Source: CAWGYT01 sp963826795 (GTDB taxonomy: Bacteria; Planctomycetota; Planctomycetia; Pirellulales; Pirellulaceae). From it: a DNA stretch of 64,000 nucleotides. A program made the translations under genes and the position numbers. The stretch's first letter is position 1; every line of letters begins with the position of its first letter. Positions 53,447 to 62,115 of this stretch are shown piece after piece. The notes beneath the pieces were generated by a model that had not been told where the DNA came from, did not search any database, and saw nothing but the letters and a program-made list of their open reading frames with translations. Location: contig CAWGYT010000014.1 in assembly GCA_963826795.1 (NCBI GenBank), positions 59,610-123,609 on the forward strand, read 5' to 3'.

Positions 53447-54655
53447 TTAGGTTTCCGCGCGCAGGCTCTGCTTCGCCCACTCGACGGCAACCAGGTAGTC
53501 GTTGGCCGTCAGTCGAACTCCCTGGAAGGTCAAGGCATCTTCGCTCGCAACGCCTCCTTCGTAGGCCAGGACCGTTTGGAGGAGTTCGCCCAACGGGCCG
53601 CTTCGGTCGATCAGGGCGTCGTTCATGTCGGGTGCGAGCGGCAACAGGGCGACGACTTCGGCCATCGGCCGGTCGAGGATCGCATCCAGGACTGAGAGCA
53701 GCCCGACGGTGAAGGGGCGATCATATCGCGCCTCTCCGGCGCGCCGCGCTAGCAGCTCGCACAGCTTGGCCCGCGTCAGCGCCACCTGCAGCAATTCGCG
53801 AGGTTTTGATTGGGCGACACTGGCCAGCAACATCATCGACGCCAGCGATCGGATTCGCTGAACTCCCATTACAATCGCGGCGTGTCGAATCGACTCGATC
53901 CGCCGCTCCAGTCCGCTGGCGGACGAATTGACGAGCCGCAGGACGTGGAACGACAGGGTGGGGTCGATGTTGAGCAGATTTTCGATGCGATCGGGCGTGA
54001 TGCCTGGGTCCTGCAACTCGGCAAGCAAACGCATCACCGCCAGCTCGCTCCCCGCGACGCGGCGTTCGCTCAGGATCTGGGGGCGACAAAAAAAATACCC
54101 TTGAAACAAATGAAATCCCAATTGCCGGCACTCATCGAACTCGGCCTGAGTTTCCACCTTTTCCGCGAGCAGTTGGACGCCGTATCGGCTCAGCGCCGCC
54201 ACATGCTCGCTCAGCTCACCCGTGGGGACTCGCGGCAGATCGACCTTGACGATGTGAGCGACCTCGATGAGGGGCTCGAGCTCGTGCCGATAGACCACGT
54301 CATCGAGGGCAATCGTGAAGCCGGCCGCCGCAAGGCGACGTACTGCCGCGATGATTTCCGGCGTCGGGTCGACGTCCTCCAAGACTTCCAGCACGATCCG
54401 CTCGGCGGGCAAGCACGCCAAATCGGCGCGAAGCAAGAGATTGCTTGTCATGTTGATGAACGCCCGCTTGTCGTCCACCACGCGCTCCAGACCAATGTCC
54501 GTCAGCAGATTGAGCACGACACTGGCCGTCGCTTCGTCACCATCCATGACATCCGCGGTGACGGTGTCCGCCCCCGAGCGGAATAGCAGCTCGTAGGCGA
54601 AAACTTCCAGTTCGGCCGTAAAAATCGGCTGCCGCCCCAGAAAGGTGAGATCCAT
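53447..54655 (-). CDS. EAL-HDOD signalling protein
   Basis: This 402-residue protein combines an EAL-type domain (residues 1-~200: FLGRQPIFTAELEVFAYELL, IVLEVLEDVDPTPE, FTIALDDVV, HIVKVDLPRV) and an HDOD domain (~205-400: LNIDPTLSFHVLRLVNSSAS, RIRSLASMMLLASV). The canonical EAL/ELLxR motif reads YELLFR here and ILEV(L)E in the place of E-x-L; several catalytic residues of c-di-GMP phosphodiesterases are not obvious, so it may be a sensor rather than an enzyme (YuxH/CdgJ type). The ATG at 54655 starts the domain; the frame upstream has no homology. Confidence 0.87.
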   Translation of the reverse strand: MDLTFLGRQPIFTAELEVFAYELLFRSGADTVTADVMDGDEATASVVLNLLTDIGLERVVDDKRAFINMTSNLLLRADLACLPAERIVLEVLEDVDPTPEIIAAVRRLAAAGFTIALDDVVYRHELEPLIEVAHIVKVDLPRVPTGELSEHVAALSRYGVQLLAEKVETQAEFDECRQLGFHLFQGYFFCRPQILSERRVAGSELAVMRLLAELQDPGITPDRIENLLNIDPTLSFHVLRLVNSSASGLERRIESIRHAAIVMGVQRIRSLASMMLLASVAQSKPRELLQVALTRAKLCELLARRAGEARYDRPFTVGLLSVLDAILDRPMAEVVALLPLAPDMNDALIDRSGPLGELLQTVLAYEGGVASEDALTFQGVRLTANDYLVAVEWAKQSLRAET

Positions 54656-54738
54656 TCGAGTGATTCCCAGGCAATGGCCTGCCCTCGGCACGCGACCTGC
54701 CCGGTGAGAGTCTCGCTCTTCAGCGCCCAGGACGGGTG

Positions 54739-55212
54739 TTACTCGGCCCCGTCCGACCGCCGCTGTGGCTCCGCCTCGGCCAAAGGCTCCACGTATCGAG
54801 CTGGTGCGATCCAAAAACTATGAAGTGATTCCTCGCTGGCAAACAGATAGACCTTTTTTCGAAAGATGAGGCCATGTCGGCGATCGCCCAGAACGAGCTT
54901 TCCCTCATTGTGTGCGACCACCACGTCGTGTCCTTGAAACGCCGCCGCGTATTTCCCGGGATTCTCGATGAACCGATCCCGTTCGGCCTCGCCCGCAAAA
55001 TAGTACCGAGCACCCATAAAAACGGTCGTGTATCGTGGTCTTCCCAGAACCCACGTGTTGCTCTCCTGCAGTGTGACCGGACAATAGCCGTCGAGTAGCT
55101 TGTACGGCCGATTCGCGTAGAGACCCAGTCCAATCCCGCAGATCGTCAGGGCGACCATCAGGCTCGCCAGACTGAAGCGAAGCCCGCGTCTGCGCGTCTG
55201 TTCGCCGGACAT
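54739..55212 (-). CDS. Membrane-anchored YHS-like protein
   Basis: This 157-residue protein has an N-terminal membrane helix (LASLMVALTICGIGLGLYA, residues ~14-32) and a YHS-like domain with the usual pattern LLDGYCPVTL, then YYFAGEAERDRFIENPGKYA. The single Cys in GYCPV is in the place where metal-binding YHS domains have theirs. A GGAGAG precedes the ATG. The C-terminus (VEPLAEAEPQRRSDGAE) is hydrophilic. YHS domains are linked to metal binding. Its neighbours are a haem-binding protein and an Rrf2 regulator, both divergent from nothing else: all are on the minus strand. Confidence 0.7.
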   Translation of the reverse strand: MSGEQTRRRGLRFSLASLMVALTICGIGLGLYANRPYKLLDGYCPVTLQESNTWVLGRPRYTTVFMGARYYFAGEAERDRFIENPGKYAAAFQGHDVVVAHNEGKLVLGDRRHGLIFRKKVYLFASEESLHSFWIAPARYVEPLAEAEPQRRSDGAE

Positions 55213-55417
55213 CGCGCACTCTCCTGCCTTTTGACCTGCTTTGCCTCCAATCACGCGCCCTGACGAAGGGGCTCGTCGCGGACTTGCATTGGATTGCGGC
55301 AGGACGGTTGCCCTTCGAAGGAGTCTCGCCGATTATCGAGGCGGGTGCAACCGTCCTGGGGAGGCGGCAACCGCCGTGGGCGGGGCGGCAGCCGTGAGAA
55401 CGTGGGGCGTGGGTGGG

Positions 55418-55948
55418 CTATTCGATGAGCAGTGTGTAGCTGATCGCGCCAATTGGTTTTCCCGGGGCGACGTCCGCGTAGTGGGGATGGCACATCACAC
55501 ATTTCTTCATGACCACCGGAACGGGAGTGGCGGCCCGTAAATAGGGCTTTCCAGCCGCTACGATGACCTGCTCAAAATAGGGCTTTCCGGAGACAAGCTG
55601 CCGGACCGCCTCTTTTTCAAAGTCGTCGACGGCCACGTTCGCGTCATCGTAGGGCTCTCCGCTGGCGTCGATCAATCGAACCTTGTGCCAGCCTTTCTTC
55701 TCGATGGCGTCGAACAACGCGATGGCGGCGCTGCCGGCCGGGAAATCCTCCTCGTCATTCACGTATTTGTCCGTAATCAGCACGACCGCGGTCTTGTAGA
55801 TATCGTCCAGCATTTGGACCGTCTTGCGCGTCCTCTCGACGGCCACCGGGTCAACGGCCGCTGGATCAGGCTCCGCCGTGTCCGCTGCCGGACCTGAAAG
55901 CGCCAACGTCAAGAACACGCCTGTTGCCATCGCCATCACTCGTTTCAT
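55418..55948 (-). CDS. Exported c-type haem protein, Tll0287-like (DUF3365)
   Basis: This 176-residue protein has a signal peptide (MAMATGVFLTLALSGPAA) and one haem c motif, KKCVMCHPHY, near residue 150. The pattern GKPYFEQVIVAAGKPYLRAATPVPV followed by a C-x2-C-H is typical of the Tll0287-like domain, a PAS-related haem fold thought to sense redox or NO. GGGGGA is placed close to the ATG. The regulator gene with an Fe-S cluster motif ends 70 nt upstream, so the two may be one transcript. Long runs given here are split by family; no ligand is proven. Confidence 0.78.
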   Translation of the reverse strand: MKRVMAMATGVFLTLALSGPAADTAEPDPAAVDPVAVERTRKTVQMLDDIYKTAVVLITDKYVNDEEDFPAGSAAIALFDAIEKKGWHKVRLIDASGEPYDDANVAVDDFEKEAVRQLVSGKPYFEQVIVAAGKPYLRAATPVPVVMKKCVMCHPHYADVAPGKPIGAISYTLLIE

Positions 55949-56017
55949 CCCGCAATCCCCCTTTGAAATCGGTCCTGACTCTCGACCCGGCTGGATTCGG
56001 CCGCCGCGCCGAGCCGT

Positions 56018-56440
56018 TCACGGCGTGACCCGCTGCAGCTGTCGCCGCGGCGGAACAATGTCTTGCAGCGTGACGCTGCGCAAATACTCCAATTGAAGCC
56101 GCTCCGCATGCGCGAGGACGCCCTTCAATTTGCAGAAGGACTCGATGCTGCACACGCCCTCGGCCGCGACGCACTCCAGCAGATGCAGATGGCCCTCAAA
56201 GGCCAGGATCACGTCGGCCAGGACGATGCTGGAGGCCGATCGGGCCAGCTCGATTCCACCCCCCACCCCGCGAATGCTGCGGACGTATCCCAGCCGCGCG
56301 AGTTGGTTCACCACCTTCGCAACGTGATGCCCGGAGATGTCGTAAAGCCCCGCGACTTGCTGCACCGTCGCACGCTGCCCGACGCTCGCGAGATACATCA
56401 AGGTCCGGAGGGCGAAATCGGTCTGCAGGGACAATCGCAT
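56018..56440 (-). CDS. Rrf2-family regulator, NsrR-like
   Basis: This 140-residue DNA-binding protein has a winged helix at residues 1-80 (SLQTDFALRTLMYLAS, YDISGHHVAKVVNQLARLGY, IRGVGGGIELAR). Three cysteines in ECVAAEGVCSIESFCKL are spaced 6 and 5 residues apart, close to the cluster motif of NO-sensing NsrR. IscR also has three Cys, with different context, so NsrR-like is the better guess. Upstream is a good NsrR-like half-site, AAGATGTATAA, overlapping the probable promoter, suggesting autoregulation. The adjacent haem protein would be its most obvious co-regulated target. Confidence 0.85.
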   Translation of the reverse strand: MRLSLQTDFALRTLMYLASVGQRATVQQVAGLYDISGHHVAKVVNQLARLGYVRSIRGVGGGIELARSASSIVLADVILAFEGHLHLLECVAAEGVCSIESFCKLKGVLAHAERLQLEYLRSVTLQDIVPPRRQLQRVTP

Positions 56441-56453
56441 CGGTGGCTTTTAA

Positions 56454-56486
56454 AAGATGTATAACACGTACGGGTTTTGCATAAAA
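56454..56486 (-). promoter_or_regulatory. Candidate NsrR-like operator of the Rrf2 gene
   Basis: AAGATGTATAA (56454-56464) equals the known NsrR half-site AAGATGYA. A looser half, TTTTGCATAAAA (56475-56486), follows. On the minus strand TATACA overlaps the first half as a -10 box, 13-25 nt before the ATG. The match is by eye only. Confidence 0.45.
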
Positions 56487-56572
56487 TAAGCGAAGCGTGT
56501 GTGTTGTCAAGCCCTGCAGGGTCGTCTTGCGAACCCCAGCGTTGCAGAAAAACTGCTTTGTGGCCAAGCCTT

Positions 56573-56651
56573 CGGGAGGGCGAAGCTCCTGCTGAGCCTT
56601 CTTTGACAGCGTCTTCCGCTCCTGCGGCTCGGCAGGAGCCTCGCCCTCCCG
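56573..56651. repeat. 26-bp inverted repeat (GGGAGGGCGAGG family, second copy)
   Basis: Arms 56573-56598 and 56626-56651 match at 24 of 26 positions; loop of 27 nt. Same family as 47007-47080. Confidence 0.9.
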
Positions 56652-56976
56652 GTGCGCCTGGATCTCACCGGATGTGAGATCCAGCAACAAGCGATGGCAA
56701 GTTCGAAGACCCCTGGTTTTCTCAGTCCAACTCACACTCGCAAAGAATCCTTTATGCAACTACAGGGCGAAGATTGTCGCGCCGGCATGCGGCCTGAAGC
56801 CTGACCGACTTCGGCGAATCCTTCGGTGAATCCCAGCCGCCGCCTTGCCAAGTCGCGCCGTAACGAGGGAGTGCTCGAAAGCCCGTGCCCGTGCACGTTG
56901 AGAACACGTTGAGAACAGGCCCAGTTCGAGCCCCGAACTTCGGAGACCTCCGTGCCTCGGTGGTCAAAATCGAGAG

Positions 56977-57048
56977 AGGCGCCGCCCGGATTCGAACCGG
57001 GGATGGCGGATTTGCAATCCGCTGCCTTAGCCACTTGGCTACGGCGCC
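56977..57048 (-). tRNA. tRNA-Cys(GCA)
   Basis: The minus strand folds into a full cloverleaf: acceptor GGCGCCG/CGGCGCC, anticodon stem GCGGA/TCCGC with loop TTGCAAA (anticodon GCA), T arm CCCGG-TTCGAAT-CCGGG and a D arm with GCCAAGTGGCTAAGG. The discriminator base is U, as expected for tRNA-Cys. The 72-nt gene has no encoded CCA end. Confidence 0.95.
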
Positions 57049-57442
57049 TTCGAAGGCTCTTAGAGGAGGCAGTCCGCTTCAGGCTGCAATCCAAGCCGCC
57101 AGCTGGTCCTGCTTGACCACATGACGGCAAAGATAGTCTCTGCCGAGAAGTATGGCAAGATCGCTTGAGCTCTTGGGTTGGGGGGATTTCGACGCAGCGG
57201 CTCGGTCCCGACGGGCGAGGACGGTGTTCCTGCACCCAACGTAATCCGAACACGCTGCAATTTACGGCTGCTGAGCTGAAGATCCGGGGGCGAGACGTTC
57301 GATTTTGTATGCTGTGCGTTGCGACGACCAACTTTACCCTCAATCACGGTCGGCTCGCTGCCTCGCCGACGACTCGCGGCGAGTCTCCGACGAGCGCGAG
57401 CCGTAACCGTGTCGGGGGGTTTGTCAGGGAAAGGATTCAAGG
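57049..57442. other. Intergenic region
   Basis: No gene, RNA or clear promoter is seen in these ~390 bases. A GCGGCGAGTCTCCGACGAGC-type imperfect palindrome lies near 57360-57400. AAGGA before 57443 is the next gene's binding site. Confidence 0.3.
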
Positions 57443-57781
57443 ATGGCTCTCTTCACCAGGTTTCGGCCCACATGGACTCGGACGCGGTTGCTGGCATTGG
57501 TGGATCGCGTGACGGCTCGCGTCCAGGATCCCGTTTGGCAGCGGGTGCGCGACCGGGTTCTGGGGATGGGGATTCATGAGGCGCGAGGTTACATTCGAGC
57601 CCGCGCGGCCGTGGTCATCGATCGCGAAATGCGCGTCGTCGTTGCCCAGGAGCCCACCCTGTCGACGGCACATTGCGACGCGATCGTTCGCTCCGTGCGG
57701 CACCGTGTCGTCCGCCGGATGATTTTGGAATCAGTCCGTCGTCAGCAGCCGACTCGCTCGGAACGCCGACGAGCCGCCTGA
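57443..57781 (+). CDS. Small basic hypothetical protein
   Basis: This 112-residue protein is Arg-rich (predicted strongly basic) and helical: RTRLLALVDRVTARVQ, ARGYIRARAAVVIDREM, HCDAIVRSVRHRVVRRM. It ends QQPTRSERRRAA. AAGG lies next to the ATG. I recognise no domain. Basic charge is compatible with nucleic-acid or ribosome contact, which is only a guess. Confidence 0.6.
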   Translation: MALFTRFRPTWTRTRLLALVDRVTARVQDPVWQRVRDRVLGMGIHEARGYIRARAAVVIDREMRVVVAQEPTLSTAHCDAIVRSVRHRVVRRMILESVRRQQPTRSERRRAA

Positions 57782-58151
57782 CGAGTCCGACCGATTGGAT
57801 TCGCCGCACCGAGCTTGCTCGGCCGACCGCGGGCGTGCGACCGCCTGCTCTCCTGTGCGCGAGCACGGGTCTCCGTTCGGGGAGCCCGTGGCCTGGGCCT
57901 TTCGGCGGCTTGAATCGTCCGCCATACTCTGAGAAAAGCCCACCTGCGACAAAGTGCCATGTCGCGGGTGCGATCGGGGCGATGGGAATCGCGGTCTGGT
58001 CCCAAACGTGGGAAGCACCCGCAGGGCGGTACCGGCTCTTGGGACCTGCCTCCTTTTTCCATCGCCTCTCGGGGATGAGTCCTCGCGACCGTTTTCCCGA
58101 CTTGTCGCCAGCGAAGGCCTTTGTCTACAGCAAGGATAAGAGCAAGCAGCC
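57782..58151. other. Intergenic region upstream of gnd
   Basis: The gap holds a repeat copy (57981-58065). TTGTCG with TACAGC 18 nt later (58108-58137) is a poor promoter candidate for gnd. No other feature is recognised. Confidence 0.35.
57981..58065. repeat. Hairpin repeat with conserved loop (copy 1, degenerate)
   Basis: The core GGAAGCACCCGCAGGGCGGT and ACCGG lies between arms GGTCCCAA... and ...TTGGGACCTG. It matches the copy at 59628-59711, including the loop. Arms have diverged here, so base pairing is partial. Confidence 0.8.
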
Positions 58152-59609
58152 ATGAGTGAGAAATGCGATTTCGGCTTGATCGGTTTGGCAGTCATGGGCG
58201 AAAACCTGGCGCTGAACGTCGAGAGCCGCGGCGTACGCGTGGCCGTTTACAATCGCACGACCGAAAAGGTCGACCAACTGATCCAGGGCCGCGCCGCCGG
58301 CAAGCAGTTCGTGGGATGCCATTCGATTGAAGAATTGGTTCAGCAGCTGCGGCGTCCTCGGCTGGTCATGATGCTGGTCAAGGCCGGTCCCGCCGTCGAC
58401 AGCCTGATCGACCAGCTGGTTCCGCTGCTCGAACCGGGGGACGTGATCATCGACGGTGGCAACACGCATTATGCGGACACGGAACGTCGCACGAAGGCGG
58501 TCGAAGCAAAGGGTCTGTTGTACGTCGGAACCGGAGTCTCGGGCGGTGAAGAGGGGGCGCTCAAGGGCCCCAGTCTGATGCCGGGCGGTAGCGCCGCGGC
58601 ATGGCCTCTGATCAAGCCGATCTTTCAGGCGATCGCCGCGAAGGTCGGTCCGAACGAGGACGTACCCTGTTGCGAATGGGTCGGGCCGCGCGGAGCCGGG
58701 CACTATGTGAAAATGGTGCACAACGGCATTGAATACGGCGACATGCAGCTGATCTGCGAGGCGTACTTTCTGCTCAAGCACGCCGCAGGCCTCTGCAATT
58801 CCGAGTTGTACGACGTGTTTGATGAGTGGAATCGAGGGGAACTCGAGAGTTACCTGATCGAGATCACGCGGGACATTTTTAGCGTTAAGGACCCGGAGAC
58901 GGGTCAGGATCTGGTCGACGTCGTGATGGATCGTGCCGGCGCCAAGGGGACGGGCAAGTGGATGAGCCAGCTGGCGCTGGATTTGGGCGTTCCCAGTACG
59001 CTCGTGACCGAAGCCGTTTATGCTCGCAGCCTGTCGTCGCTGAAAGAGGCACGTGTACGGGCGAGCGAGGTGCTGGTGGGACCCCGCCCGCCCGATCAGA
59101 AGCTGGTCGGCGGCGAGCGCCAACGGTTTGTGGAAAACGTGCGGGAAGCCCTTTACGCCTCGAAGATCTGCAGTTACGCCCAGGGATTCGTCCAGTTGCA
59201 GGCGGCAGCTGCGGAGCACGAGTGGCCGCTGAATTACGGCGATTGTGCCCTGTTGTGGCGTGGGGGTTGCATTATCCGGGCCCGCTTTCTGGACCGCATC
59301 AAAGCCGCGTTCGACGAGGACCCCAACCTGGAAAACCTGTTGCTGGCGCCCTATTTTCGTGACGCCCTGCAGACCGCTCAGGAAGCTTGGCGGACCGTCG
59401 TCGCCCGGGCCGCTCACGAAGGGATTCCGGTGCCGGCCTTCATGACGGCTTTGGCCTATTACGATGGCTACCGCCAGGCCCGTCTACCGGCCAACCTCTT
59501 GCAGGCTCAGCGCGATTACTTTGGGGCCCATACGTATGAACGCCTGGATCGCGAGGGTTCGTTCCACACGGATTGGCTCGCGCAGCGACGAGCGCCGCGA
59601 TCCAGCTGA
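58152..59609 (+). CDS. gnd: 6-phosphogluconate dehydrogenase, decarboxylating
   Basis: This enzyme oxidises 6-phosphogluconate to ribulose-5-phosphate and CO2 with NADP. The 485-residue length is typical. Coenzyme motif IGLAVMGENLALN (residues ~11-23) is followed by GVSGGEEGALKGPSLMPGG and KMVHNGIEYGDMQLI with the catalytic Lys. The C-terminal QRDYFGAHTYERLD and GSFHTDW are diagnostic for the decarboxylating class. It is flanked by the two copies of one hairpin repeat. zwf is 1 kb downstream, in the same direction. Confidence 0.97.
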   Translation: MSEKCDFGLIGLAVMGENLALNVESRGVRVAVYNRTTEKVDQLIQGRAAGKQFVGCHSIEELVQQLRRPRLVMMLVKAGPAVDSLIDQLVPLLEPGDVIIDGGNTHYADTERRTKAVEAKGLLYVGTGVSGGEEGALKGPSLMPGGSAAAWPLIKPIFQAIAAKVGPNEDVPCCEWVGPRGAGHYVKMVHNGIEYGDMQLICEAYFLLKHAAGLCNSELYDVFDEWNRGELESYLIEITRDIFSVKDPETGQDLVDVVMDRAGAKGTGKWMSQLALDLGVPSTLVTEAVYARSLSSLKEARVRASEVLVGPRPPDQKLVGGERQRFVENVREALYASKICSYAQGFVQLQAAAAEHEWPLNYGDCALLWRGGCIIRARFLDRIKAAFDEDPNLENLLLAPYFRDALQTAQEAWRTVVARAAHEGIPVPAFMTALAYYDGYRQARLPANLLQAQRDYFGAHTYERLDREGSFHTDWLAQRRAPRSS

Positions 59610-59627
59610 CTCCGGAGACTCGATCCG

Positions 59628-59711
59628 CGTTGGGAAAGGGGTCAGGTCCCAAAAGTGCGAAGCACCCGCAGGGCCGTTCCGGCTTTTGGGACCTGACCCC
59701 TTTTCCCAACG
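59628..59711. repeat. Hairpin repeat with conserved loop (copy 2)
   Basis: Arms CGTTGGGAAAGGGGTCAGGT CCCAAAAG (59628-59655) and its mirror (59683-59711) differ by only one inserted base; the 27-nt loop contains GAAGCACCCGCAGGGC. It follows gnd by 18 nt and can work as a terminator. Confidence 0.9.
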
Positions 59712-59758
59712 CATCCCGATCTTTAGCTTTGACACAGACGAGCCACAGGAACGGTGAC

Positions 59759-60580
59759 ATGTCGGAAGGGCTATTTTCCATCGGCGGACAGACGGTGGTC
59801 ATCACCGGCGGCACGGGCGTGCTCGGAGCCGCGCTGGCCCACGGGCTGGCTCGGCACGGAGCGCACGTCGCGATCTTGGGGCGGAACACCGAGAAAGGCG
59901 AGGCGATTGTTGCGGCGATCGAAGCCGACGGCGGGTCCGCTCAGTTCGTGCCCGTCGAGGTGATATCGGCCGAGAGCTGCCGACACGCGGCGGCCGAGGT
60001 GCTCAAGCGCTGGGGTCGGATCGATGCCCTGATCAACGCGGCCGGCGGCAATCACCCCGACGCGACCGCCGTGCCTGGCAAGTCGTTTTTCGACCTCGAT
60101 CCCGAGGCGCTGAAGTACGTGCTGGACCTGAACGCCCTGGGCACGATGTTGCCTTGCCAGGCGTTTGGGCGGTACTTGGCCGAGCAGCAGCGGGGTGCGA
60201 TCCTGAATATCTCGTCGATGGCGGCCCTTCAGCCATTGACGCGGGTCGTCGGCTACGCGGCGGCCAAGGCGGCTGTGACGAACTTTACTCAGTGGCTGAG
60301 CGTCTACATGTGCCAGCACGCCGGGCCCCAGGTGCGCGTGAACGCCATCGCTCCGGGCTTCTTCCTGACGGAGCAAAACCGCTTCTTGTTGACGGAACGC
60401 GAATCGGGCGCGTTGACCGCGCGGGGGCGGACGATCATCGAACACACGCCCATGGGCCGTTTCGGCGAGCCCGACGAGCTGTTAGGTACCACGCTCTGGC
60501 TGCTGTCACCCGCCTCCCAATTCGTGACGGGGATCATTGTTCCGGTCGACGGAGGATTCTCGGCGTTTTCCGGAGTGTAA
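59759..60580 (+). CDS. SDR-family oxidoreductase (mannonate oxidoreductase-like)
   Basis: This 273-residue short-chain dehydrogenase has the NAD(P) motif VVITGGTGVLGAALA (TGxxxGxG), NAAGGNHPD, and the catalytic triad ISSMAA(Ser) with YAAAKAAVTN (Tyr-x3-Lys). VNAIAPGFFLTEQNR and the tail VPVDGGFSAFSGV are typical of SDRs reducing fructuronate or gluconate (UxuB/Gno-like). It sits between gnd and zwf, so an oxidised sugar acid is a plausible substrate, but specificity is inferred. AGGA precedes the ATG at 59759. Confidence 0.87.
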   Translation: MSEGLFSIGGQTVVITGGTGVLGAALAHGLARHGAHVAILGRNTEKGEAIVAAIEADGGSAQFVPVEVISAESCRHAAAEVLKRWGRIDALINAAGGNHPDATAVPGKSFFDLDPEALKYVLDLNALGTMLPCQAFGRYLAEQQRGAILNISSMAALQPLTRVVGYAAAKAAVTNFTQWLSVYMCQHAGPQVRVNAIAPGFFLTEQNRFLLTERESGALTARGRTIIEHTPMGRFGEPDELLGTTLWLLSPASQFVTGIIVPVDGGFSAFSGV

Positions 60581-60647
60581 ACTGCTAACTCAACGCCCCG
60601 TCGACCCGCGGCACGGCATCCTTTCGCGAACCCAGAAATCGGCCTCC

Positions 60648-62105
60648 ATGAGTTGCTCATTTGTGATTTTCGGTGCGTCCGGCGACCTGACCAGTCGCAA
60701 GTTAGTTCCGGCCTTGTACCGGCTCTATCGACAGAAGCGGCTCCCTGAGCCGACGCAAATTGTGGGCTGCGCTCGCACCGACTACAGCGACGATGCGTGG
60801 CGTGAGGAGCTCCGTGCGTCGACACAGCAGTTCGCGGGCGGTGACTTCGAGGCGGAGGTTTGGGAGTCCTTCGCACGGCGGATCACCTACGTTCCGTTGG
60901 ACATCGGCCAACTCGCGGATTTCCAGCGGCTGGCAAGTCACCTGGCCGAGCACGAGCCGCAGGATACAGAGGTGACACGGATCTACTATCTTGCGACGTC
61001 GCCCTCGCTGTATGGGCAGGCAATCGAGCAGCTGGGGGCGGCCGACCTGGCTTGCGACGATCCCTGCCCGCGCCGGATCGTGATTGAAAAACCGTTCGGC
61101 ACCGATCTCAAGACCGCTCGGGCACTGAATCACGCCGTCCATCAGGTGTTCCACGAGCGTCAGGTTTATCGAATCGACCATTACCTCGGCAAGGAGACCG
61201 TGCAGAACCTGATGGTCCTGCGATTCGGCAACACGATCTTCGAACCCCTCTGGAATCGCAACTACGTCGACCACGTCCAAATTACCGTGGCGGAAGAGGT
61301 GACGGTGGGACGCCGCGCCGGCTACTACGATCAGGCCGGGGTGCTGCGCGACATGTTTCAGAATCATCTGCTGCAGCTCATGACCATCACCGCGATGGAA
61401 GCTCCGGTCCGTTATCAGGCCGAACTGGTGCGGGACGAAAAGGTGAAGGTGCTGCTGGCGGTGCGACCCCTGCGGGGTGCGGATTTCGCCCACGACACGG
61501 TTCGGGGGCAGTATGAGACGTATCGTCAGGAACCCGGCGTGCCGGCGGACAGCCAGACTGCCACGTTCGCGGTCACGAAACTGTTGATTGATAATTGGCG
61601 CTGGCAAGGAGTGCCGTTCTACCTCCGCAGCGGCAAGGCCATGTCGTGTCGATCGACTCAGATTGTGGTTCAGTTTCGAGAACCTCCGCACAGTCTGTTT
61701 GCCGTGGACGAACGGAAGAAACTCGGTGCCAATCGACTTGTGATTCAGATTCAGCCCGCCGAAGGAATTCAGCTGGAAATGCAGACCAAGGTGCCCGACG
61801 CGGGGATGAAGATGCGGCTGACGGACCTCGATTTTCGCTTTAACCACGCCTATTCCGGCTCGCTGCCCGACGCGTATCAGCGGCTGTTGCTGGACGCCGC
61901 CGCGGGCGACGCGAGCCTCTTTGCGCGAAGCGACGAAGTGGAGTTGGCCTGGGGGATCATCGACCCGATTCTCGAGGCCTGGAAGAGTCCCGCCGCCCCG
62001 CCCTTGGAACCGTACCCCAGCGGACTGTGGGGGCCGGAGAACTCGACCCAGTGGATGTGGAATCAGAATCGGTCGTGGTTCGACGTCTGTCCCATCTTGC
62101 ATTGA
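60648..62105 (+). CDS. zwf: Glucose-6-phosphate 1-dehydrogenase
   Basis: This is the entry enzyme of the oxidative pentose phosphate pathway, making 6-phosphogluconolactone and NADPH. It is 485 residues. FVIFGASGDLTSRKLVPALYR is the NADP motif at the N-terminus, RIDHYLGKETVQNL holds the active-site His and Lys, and IQPAEGIQLEMQTKVPDAG is a conserved C-terminal element. The ATG at 60648 starts the homology. It follows the SDR gene by 67 nt. 6-phosphogluconolactonase (pgl) is not next to it, although gnd is. Confidence 0.97.
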   Translation: MSCSFVIFGASGDLTSRKLVPALYRLYRQKRLPEPTQIVGCARTDYSDDAWREELRASTQQFAGGDFEAEVWESFARRITYVPLDIGQLADFQRLASHLAEHEPQDTEVTRIYYLATSPSLYGQAIEQLGAADLACDDPCPRRIVIEKPFGTDLKTARALNHAVHQVFHERQVYRIDHYLGKETVQNLMVLRFGNTIFEPLWNRNYVDHVQITVAEEVTVGRRAGYYDQAGVLRDMFQNHLLQLMTITAMEAPVRYQAELVRDEKVKVLLAVRPLRGADFAHDTVRGQYETYRQEPGVPADSQTATFAVTKLLIDNWRWQGVPFYLRSGKAMSCRSTQIVVQFREPPHSLFAVDERKKLGANRLVIQIQPAEGIQLEMQTKVPDAGMKMRLTDLDFRFNHAYSGSLPDAYQRLLLDAAAGDASLFARSDEVELAWGIIDPILEAWKSPAAPPLEPYPSGLWGPENSTQWMWNQNRSWFDVCPILH

Positions 62106-62115
62106 CGGTGCTTGA

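Larger units (their letters stand above)
56441..56976. other. Intergenic region between the Rrf2 gene and tRNA-Cys
   Basis: These 536 bases hold the candidate operator (56454-56486), the palindromic repeat at 56573-56651, and about 300 bases up to the tRNA with no recognised gene. Confidence 0.4.
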
